A stretch of DNA of 64,000 nucleotides, taken from positions 2,228,309 to 2,292,308 of the forward strand of contig NC_047065.1 in NCBI RefSeq assembly GCF_902459465.1. Direction: 5' to 3'. Numbering within the stretch: position 1 is the stretch's first letter; every line of letters starts with the position of its first letter. Positions 57,801 to 64,000 of the stretch are shown here, piece after piece. Source of the stretch: Asterias rubens (lineage: Eukaryota; Echinodermata; Asteroidea; Forcipulatida; Asteriidae). A program made the position numbers and the translations under genes. The notes below the pieces were generated by a model. It did not search any database. It saw only the letters and a list, made by a program, of their open reading frames with translations, and was not told the origin of the DNA.

Positions 57801-60800
57801 GGAGTATTCATTTTCTAGCGTTTGTGGAACCTTTTTAAAGGCAGTGGACACTATTGGTAATGACTCAAAATAATTATGAGCAGAAAACCTTACTTGGTGA
57901 CGAGTATTGGGGAGAGGTTGATAGTATAAAACATTGTGAGAAACGGCTCCCACTGAATTGCCATAGTTTTCGAGAAAGAAGTAATTTTCCAGGAATTTGA
58001 TTTCGAGACCTCAGATTTAGAACTTGAGGTCTCGAAATCAACCATCTCAATGCACACAACTCCGTGTGAAAAGGGTGTTTTCTTCTTTCATTATTATCTC
58101 GCACTTTTGATGACCGATTGAGCTCAAATTTTCACAGGTTAGTTATTTTATGCATATGTTGAGATACACCAAGTGAGAAGACTGGTCTTTGACAAGTACC
58201 AATAGTGTCCAGTGTCTTTAAGTTCAGAGTCTTTCCATCTCATTATATTTCATCTCCGCTAATTCCTTACTTGCTAATATTGATTCCAGTTGTTCCCATT
58301 CCATTCTCTTGCATGTTGGTCATTCCCAAGATAATGGCTCCGTTTGCTCTCAGTCTCCGTATCACCTCGGAATCCTCCGTCTCAAGGCTGTGGCCCATAT
58401 AGGTTGAACCCATTCGAAGATGATGGGATGCCTGTGACAAATAAATTCATCGTCAGGTTTTTATTACAATTTCATACATACATGTATAGGCATTTTTAGA
58501 GTGCCCCACAAACATTGCAGTACGTTACAAAGATGATACTATGTATAAAATTGTTCACTGTGTATAAAGGTCTTCACAATATTCAGGGTCTCTTCTTCCA
58601 TCGCTCATTTCCAGCTTTCCTTAATAATAATAATAAAAATAATAATAATAACCGTATTTATAACGCGCCTTTTGCCAAAGGATACAAAGCGCCAGGTATT
58701 ATTACTGCAAGGAGTGGGAGATATAAGATCTAATCCTTAAGCACCATGTAATGGTTTACAAGGTGCTTCGGCGCAATATGCTGCCAATCCAGTCAGGAAC
58801 ACCGGGGCGAACCCCTTCTCTTTTCGATAAGTGCACTGGGTTCTTTTACATGTGTTTATACAACACATGGGACCAACGGCTTTATGTCCCATCCGAAGGA
58901 CGAAGCAATGGTTATGTGTCTTGCTTAAGGACACAAGTGTCACGGCTGGGGATTCGAACCCACACTCTGCACCCCGCATCATGACACGCTATGGCGATCA
59001 TGATTTCTCAGTCATAGCTCCAACACTTTGGAACAAGCTATAACCACCCACATTTAAGCAGCTCCTTCATTGGATACTTTTAAATAATTACTTAAAACCC
59101 ATCTGTCTTGTTAAAGATGCTATGTCAGATTTTTGGCCGATATGACCCCAAAATTTTGATTTTAAATTCAATAGGTATTTTGATGGGGGTCGAGAAAGTT
59201 ACAAGCTTTCATTTAAGCCATTGCTCGAAAAAGTCCGCCAATTATTAGTAGCAGTGAAATAAAGTGCTCGAAATTAGTTTTTGTCGGGATCCCGACAATA
59301 TATCACGTGACCAATTCTCATGTGTTTTATAAGAAACATTTTTTAATGTTTGGGGCCAAAAATCTGACATAGCATCTTTAATCTGATTATACTGGTTATA
59401 CATGTAGCACTTAGAAACATACGTGGAAGCGCTCTATAAATGTTGTAACTCATTTTTATTGTTTCTAGATGAGAAAAATAGAATTAGTTGCTGCAAACTG
59501 CTTACGCAACCAAAAGGACCTATGGTATAAATGCAAAAACAAGTAAATGTCCTCACGTTTCAACCCTCACACAGTCAAGGTACCAGACGTTATACAAAAT
59601 CAAAGGCACAATTGGCTTATATATTGCAATAATATACCATCGAATCTGTGTATTGATGTTGAATGCAGTGGAGCAGGGCCCAATTTCATAGAGCTGCTAA
59701 GCACAACAATTTGCTTAGCATGAATTAGTTTGCCTTGATAAAAACAGGATTACCAACCAAATTTCCACGTGATTTTCAGGATAAGCAAACAACAGCTGAA
59801 TACATGAAACAAACAATATGCAACAAATGGAAATTTGGTTGGTAATCCTGTTTTTATCAAGGAAGAATTTTCATGCGTAGCAAATTTTTGCGCTAAGCAG
59901 CGCTGTGAAATTGGGCCAAGCTGCTTGTAATCATTTCAATGTGTGACAAGGGCCTACAAACAAACTATCCAGAAGAAGGTAGAGTAGTTACCACTTGAAT
60001 TTCATCCTTGATCCCAACAGGAACTCCATCTAAGACCGACAGCGGCTTGTTTTTCTGATAACGATTCGTAGACTCTTTAGCAGCCTAGGAGACACAAATA
60101 AAAACTGAATAATGAGAACAGGCATTGACTTGTAAAAGATGATGCTCAAAGTCATTGGACACGGAATCAGGAGAAAATAACGGGAAAACCCACCCTTGTT
60201 TTCGCACGTTTCACCGTGTCATGACATGTGTTTAAAACAAATCCGTAATTCTCGATATCGAGAATTGATATTGTTTTAATGTTTTCTCAAAAAGTAAAGC
60301 ATTTCATGGAATAATATTTCAAGAGAAGTCTTTCACCACTACCTTCTGTAAACCCTGTAAGTTATTTGTAAATCTGTGAACTTTTGTTTATTTTTTATTT
60401 ACCGAAAGTGTCCGATGGCTTAAACTTGGCCATCCTAAAAACCTCAGGTCTTGAGGGCACTGGACACGTTTGGTAATTACTCAAAATAAATATTATCATA
60501 TCAACTTACTTCGCAACAATCAAAAGAGAGCTACTGAAAATATAAAACATTGTGAGAAACGGCTCCCCCTGAAGTAACGTGTGTCGTAGTTCTCGAGAAA
60601 TAGGTAATTTCATGCAAAAGTATTTGAATCTCAGAAAGGCCTTTTTCAGGCATCTGAAAGCAAACAAATTTGTGCAAAAAGGGTGTTTTTTTCTTTCAGT
60701 ATGTTCTTGCAACTTCGATGACAAATTGAGCTCAAACTTCCACAGATTGCTATTATATGCATATGTTGGGATACAAAAAGTGAGAATACTGGGTTTTGAA

Positions 60801-63791
60801 AATTACCAAAGGTGTCCAGTGCCTTTAATCGAGAGTGAATCTTTCCTCAGTTAGGGCATCCAACCAGTAGATTTGCTCCAGTTATATTCCTGGTTTCTAC
60901 ATTGATACATAAGTGCTTTTCACAAAACAATAAATGAAACTTGAGTCTTGTAATCAAGAAAACATTGGATGACTATTTCATTGATGGGTCTTAATTCTTG
61001 CTTAACACCTTACACAAACATTAATGGTCTATTACACATACTTCATTTTAATGAAAAATGGCTAGATTTATTAATGTGTGTTCCTTAAAGTGTGATTGAT
61101 ATTTACCTCCAAGATTTGCTCTTCGTTGATCTCAACGAACGCTCTCAGTTTGGGTTCAACAGCGTCGGAATCTTTGATATTTTTGATTGCTTTTATAGCT
61201 ACATCAGTCGGGGTCAGCTTCCCTATACTGCAATAAAAGCGAATTCTCAACAATTATTAATTTCAAAGTAACTCCTCATCAAAAATAGAGATAATTAGGA
61301 ACGATAAGATATGATAAGACTTGGTTTATTGCTATTTAAAAACAAGTGTATAATCGCCTTGGCTCCTGTGCTTAAAACACATAAACATGATAAATAATAC
61401 TATTCTATGAGTTTGCGTACAGACAGGTTAGTGGGCCTATTTTTTGTTTGTTATTGATGATTTTAACATTTGATTAGTGTGTATCATACTGCCAAATTAA
61501 GATGTTAAAAAGAAGACTTTGTGTTGACAAACAAATGTTCCGCTGGCTTTAATCTCATTCAACTTAAGTTATCGCTCGGACAACATTATGTTTTAGCCAT
61601 AATGACCTTCTCATTAACTTGGGGGGGGGGGGAAGGGTCAAACCATTTTGCTTCTGGGGGATCCCGGGAATGTTGAACGTGGTTAGCACATTATGTTAGC
61701 ATAATCGACTGCTTCACTAACATTCAGCTGTCCATGCCAACCAGGGCCCAAATTCAAAGCGCTGCTTAGCGGCAGATTTTGTGCTTACTGTGCAATTTCT
61801 ATTTCATAGCGCTGCTAACCGTAAGCACACGAAAAGGCATACTAACCTTGCAGTGCTTACCGCACAAAAATAAATGACGTCACAATGCAAATCCGCGGTA
61901 AACACGCAATATGGCTGCCCAATTTTTCTGCTAACCTGTGAAATACGCTAAGGCTTAAGCAAATTTGTCTGCTTCAGTAAGCACGCAAATTTGCTTACCA
62001 TTAAGCAGCACTATGAAATTGGGCCCAGCACGTTTTTTTATCAACAATGGAAAGGTCTATCTGGGATTAGGTTTCTGGTGTGCCCATACATTGCAGATAT
62101 TAGTCTCAATTGTTTTTTCAATGATTATCTTTTAACCACTTGCAATTTCTTAATCCGTCCAATTTGGCCTGCGAGCTACGACATGTGGTTGTTTCAATAA
62201 AATATTAAAATAAAATATCAATGCCATTCTTTTCCTGGAGCATTTTATTTTATTATTGAATTATCTTTCATGAAACTTTAATACCAACTTTACCTGTAAG
62301 CGTTGTGAAAGTCCGATATATCCATAAAGTGGAAGTCCGACTCCAGTTTCTTGCCGGCATCAGCTTTACTTGCCAAAGACTTCATCAAGTCCACTGCATC
62401 CTTCGACTTCTTGGGTGTTTTAGACCCCTCCCATGGGATCAGAGGTGCAAAGGTTGGCAAGTCCTTCATCAAAATATCCCGCAAGATTAACACATTTGTT
62501 TTTCTGTAAAACAATAGGAGTACATAACAAAATAAGCAAAGCATAAAAAAATTGTGCTTACTAGAAATAGTTAGCACGTCATAGTGTGTCATATGTGACC
62601 TGCGTAATTGTGCTCAGCATAAATGTAAAAATGTTATACTGTTTGATGCATGATCAGCAGCTCTTTAAAATATATACCAGGATAAGGTTACCGGCCAAAC
62701 TACCATGTCACATTTGAGACTGGTATCCTGCTCATTTCTGCTCAGCAGAAAATTGTTAAGCAATATTTTGTGCTTCAGCAGCTTCATGAAATTGGGAACT
62801 GTGCCAAGTTTCATAAAGCTAACAAATAAGCAAATTTCTTGACAAAGCAAAGAAATGATGAGGTGACAGTGACATAATGGTAACTAGATTGCATTTGGCT
62901 GGTAATCTATTTGTGCTAAGCTAAAGTTTTCTTTTTGCTAAGCAAGTTTTTGTGCTTAAAGGTTTTATGAAATTGGGCACAGAGCTCAATTTCATAAAGC
63001 CTGTAAGCTCAAAAATGGGCTAAGCACAGAAATATCTTGCCTATCAGAAACTGATTACCCGCCAAAATTTCAAAAAAGTAACATTGTTGCGACTTGTGCC
63101 CCACTCATTTGTTTTGCTTTAAAACAAAGAAATGTTCTAAGCAGTACTTTCTGCTCTACAGCTTTATGAAGTTGGGCCAAGGAACCTTGATAAGGATTAT
63201 TTGAGACTTTAGGTTTAAATATTAGGAGCTCAACTAAACTCCTGTTCAATCTTACCTCATGACTGAAGGCATTAGGAAGACCTTTCCAAGAAGCTAGAAT
63301 AAAAACACAATTATCAATATTAGTTTTTTTTTAAATGAGAATCTTATAACACTTGTTATTCAATTTTGTCATCATCGATGGGTTGGATTTATTATTCTGT
63401 TTATATGGTACATAAGGGACATGTTGCCCTGGATCGGGCAAGTTAGTCTATGAAAAGCGTTTGAACTGGTTGTTATGAATTGCATATGGTTAGGTTTTAA
63501 AAGTAATAATGGTCCACACAAATGCCTGGTACTTGCACAGTTTTTCCTTTTTTAATGTGAACTTAAATGGTCGGCCATTTTGTGGGGAGTCCAAAATTGT
63601 TGTGTTCTTTTGGGTGAATCTGGTTTAATGTTTTATTCCTGTGCAATTTCAATTGTATATATCCACGGCCTCCAAGGTGTAGAGTTTATTGACAACTGAT
63701 ACAGAGTTACCCAGGATACATAAGACAAAATACAAATAAATAAAAACATAATAAATGTGGTAATAAAAAACTCCACGACACCACAAAGCAT
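51803..63791 (-). CDS. FAAH-like amidase (amidase signature family, plant/invertebrate type)
   Basis: Thirteen minus-strand exons join in phase: 63256-63293, 62294-62503, 61107-61227, 59992-60084, 58271-58431, 57446-57531, 56844-57032, 56184-56308, 55971-56007, 55259-55407, 53574-53712, 53081-53165 and 51803-51995. They encode 541 residues. A tentative first exon at 63711-63791 adds 27 residues and a membrane anchor. The Ser-Ser-Lys triad of the amidase signature is intact: the lysine in [11 protein letters not shown], the cis-serine in [16 protein letters not shown] and the nucleophile in [13 protein letters not shown]. Later blocks ([41 protein letters not shown]) match plant and slime-mould FAAH better than mammalian FAAH1. 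Such enzymes cleave N-acylethanolamines to fatty acid and ethanolamine. The substrate here is inferred. The 53712 acceptor has an alternative 9 nt inside the exon. The start is uncertain. Confidence 0.92.
52431..52694 (-). pseudogene. Non-LTR retrotransposon reverse transcriptase fragment
   Basis: The minus-strand frame reads [13 protein letters not shown], then [14 protein letters not shown], then [19 protein letters not shown] and ends [14 protein letters not shown]. This is the usual C-terminal tail of LINE ORF2. There is no catalytic core. The fragment sits in the last intron of the amidase gene, in the same orientation as the gene. Confidence 0.75.
53414..53545. repeat. Family D element, truncated
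   Basis: GGGGCCAAATTTCACAAAGCC and ACTTGCTAAGCACACTG match the family D left arm. The right arm is missing. It ends shortly before an amidase exon. Confidence 0.6.
54182..54560 (+). repeat. Family A TTAA-flanked element
   Basis: It is TTAA-bounded with termini AGGCAGTGGACACTATTGG and ACCAATAGTGTCCACTGCCT. It lies in the intron between amidase exons 55259-55407 and 53574-53712. Confidence 0.9.
55124..55225 (+). repeat. tRNA-like SINE head
   Basis: TAGATAGCTCAGTTGGTATCC (A-box-like) and GTCGGTTTGGATCCCATTC (B-box-like) have tRNA spacing. TCAATTCTTTGTTCAACCCCC follows, as it does at 33776. The lack of stem pairing rules out a working tRNA gene. Confidence 0.65.
55517..55885 (+). repeat. Family A TTAA-flanked element
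   Basis: TTAA is at both sides. The ends are AGGGCCCTGGACACCTGTGG and CCAAAAGTGTCCAGTGCAT. The centre has CTATAAAAGGTTTCAGGCCC instead of the GAGACCTC palindrome, so it is a distinct subfamily shared with 34690 and 60455. Confidence 0.85.
56656..56775 (-). pseudogene. Partial duplicate of an amidase exon (possible alternative exon)
   Basis: This copy matches 56818-56930 closely and therefore repeats the 3' half of the exon 56844-57032, including its GT donor (at 56688). It encodes [17 protein letters not shown] then LRDAAIAY, with one residue changed (V to L) and the other exonic changes at third codon positions. It lacks the upstream half with GTDGGGS. A CTAG at 56767-56770 could serve as acceptor. 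Splicing there would add 78 nt (56689-56766) in frame after the normal exon. Between the copies is a hairpin (AGTATCTCCCAAA against TTTGGGAGATACT). Confidence 0.7.
57213..57400 (+). repeat. tRNA-derived SINE, best-preserved copy
   Basis: The head GCTCGGTGGTCTAGTGGTAAG and B box GTTGGTTCAAACCCC are followed by the tail CAGAACTCAGAAAAGTACCG, ACATATCAGTGTTAGGGTAA and TTCCTGATGCAAAATAAACA. Related tails occur at 14715, 21045, 23160, 28175, 44660 and, inverted, at 63910. Confidence 0.78.
57839..58217 (-). repeat. Family A TTAA-flanked element
   Basis: TTAA is at both ends. AGGCAGTGGACACTATTGG opens the copy and GTGTCCAGTGTCT closes it. The perfect central hairpin GAGACCTCAGATTTAGAACT / TGAGGTCTCGAAATCA is intact. 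It ends 53 bp before an amidase exon. Confidence 0.92.
58622..58652. repeat. (AAT)n simple repeat
   Basis: AATAATAATAATAA with a few interruptions. It sits directly upstream of a SINE-like body. Confidence 0.8.
58745..59042 (+). repeat. SINE body joined to a LINE 3' fragment
   Basis: AACACCGGGGCGAACCCCTT and CTCTTTTCGATAAGTGCACT match 40006-40050, and GGGGATTCGAACCCACACTC is an inverted B box. Next to it a short plus frame reads [19 protein letters not shown], resembling the reverse transcriptase end at 35990-36030. It is a composite of two dead retroelements. Confidence 0.6.
59677..59922. repeat. Family D hairpin element, best-preserved copy
   Basis: It runs from GGGCCCAATTTCATAGAGCTG to CAGCGCTGTGAAATTGGGCC. 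The inner arms GATTACCAACCAAATTTCCA and TGGAAATTTGGTTGGTAATC are exact inverses. It is almost identical in layout to 2594-2834. Confidence 0.88.
60149..60420. repeat. Family B element
   Basis: It begins near GTCATTGGACACGG and ends CCGAAAGTGTCCGATGGCT, next to TTAA. It includes TTGTTTTCGCACGTTTCACC and AGTCTTTCACCACTACCTTC, which are shared with 15014-15378. Confidence 0.78.
60455..60824 (-). repeat. Family A element
   Basis: TTGA is at the left and TTAA at the right. The ends are GGGCACTGGACACGTTTGG and AAAGGTGTCCAGTGCCT. The central segment, GAAAGGCCTTTTTCAGG, groups it with the copies at 34690 and 55517. Confidence 0.85.
61745..62027. repeat. Family D hairpin element, longer variant
   Basis: GGGCCCAAATTCAAAGCGCTGC and GCAGCACTATGAAATTGGGCCC form the ends. 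Inner blocks repeat the arm motif (CATAGCGCTGCTAACCG), so the copy looks nested or duplicated. Confidence 0.75.
62648..62800. repeat. Family D element, first of three in a row
   Basis: ATCAGCAGCTCTTTAAAATA through GCAGCTTCATGAAATTGGGA. The left end is eroded. Confidence 0.6.
62802..62980. repeat. Family D element, second of three in a row
   Basis: TGCCAAGTTTCATAAAGCTAA through GGTTTTATGAAATTGGGCAC. It is separated from its neighbours by only a few bases. Confidence 0.65.
62984..63179. repeat. Family D element, third of three in a row
   Basis: GCTCAATTTCATAAAGCCTGT through ACAGCTTTATGAAGTTGGGCC. It ends about 75 bp before an amidase exon. Confidence 0.7.
63711..63791 (-). CDS. Tentative first coding exon of the FAAH-like amidase
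   Basis: Read on the minus strand, an ATG at 63791 opens 27 codons ([15 protein letters not shown], then [12 protein letters not shown]) that end exactly in phase 0 at a GTAACT donor (63710). The next exon starts in phase 0. The segment is one membrane-spanning helix, as expected for an N-terminal anchor of FAAH-type enzymes. The AT-rich composition means a chance frame is possible. The 27 + 541 residues would give 568, below the roughly 600 of plant FAAH. Confidence 0.42.
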
Positions 63792-63904
63792 CCCAACCCT
63801 TCCGCCAATGTTGCTACACAGTTCTTTCAAGGACAAACCTTATTCTCAAAAAGATTCTACCAAATAACTTTAAAATGTAAATCACTGTTAATTATGAAGA
63901 AGAA

Positions 63905-64000
63905 GTGGGCTGTTATCGATGTTAAATTTGCATCAGGGATAAAGAATATTAATTTTGTTTTTTATCCATACACCGATGTGTGTTAGCACTGTATACTCAG
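63905..64000 (-). repeat. SINE tail, inverted, running off the window
   Basis: TTTGCATCAGGGATAAAGAA and CCATACACCGATGTGTGTTA are the inverse of the shared SINE tail, and the window ends at CTGTATACTCAG. The head would lie beyond the right edge. Confidence 0.65.

Overview
This is animal nuclear DNA. Its genes have many introns with GT-AG splice sites, and about a third or more of the window is dispersed repeats. Most repeats are short, near-palindromic DNA transposons and tRNA-derived SINEs. A perfect (TTAGGG)6 block, the metazoan telomere unit, lies inside one intron. The deuterostome gene set, and a dispersed TTAA-flanked repeat that I recall from sea star and sea cucumber sequence, suggest an echinoderm. 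That assignment is inference from memory, not from a database search.

Six protein genes can be spliced exon by exon with consistent reading phase. From left to right they are: SLC66A2, a PQ-loop membrane protein (minus, 5901-16295, 4 exons); TIMM21, a mitochondrial inner-membrane import factor (plus, 18696-21244, 5 exons); TMEM231, a ciliary transition-zone protein (minus, 24338-29634, 7 exons); a GABARAPL2/GATE-16 ubiquitin-like autophagy protein (plus, 31011-33433, 3 exons); a BPI/LBP-family lipid-binding, probably secreted protein (plus, 38038-47056, 16 exons); and a plant-type FAAH-like amidase (minus, 51803 to about 63791, 13 firm exons plus a tentative first one). SLC66A2/TIMM21 and TMEM231/GABARAPL2 are head-to-head pairs. 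The second pair has the same arrangement in human 16q23. The genes belong to unrelated pathways and do not form an operon-like unit.

Repeats by region: 1-5900 has no recognisable gene and holds short DNA transposons. Intron 3 of SLC66A2 (6112-10876) carries two satellites. One is a 26-bp unit built on a palindrome of TGACCC and GGGTCA, interrupted by a 447-bp element with a CCGG target duplication. The other is a unit of about 119 bp with a five-unit higher-order period. At least sixteen copies of a roughly 370-bp TTAA-flanked element are spread from end to end. Several long hairpins occur in introns and intergenic DNA. Three fragments resemble the C-terminal end of non-LTR reverse transcriptases. 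The amidase gene contains an in-frame partial duplication of the exon that follows its catalytic motif.

I found no CRISPR array, rRNA gene, convincing functional tRNA gene or new multigene system. The least ordinary structures are the palindromic satellite, the amidase exon duplication and the conserved divergent gene pair.
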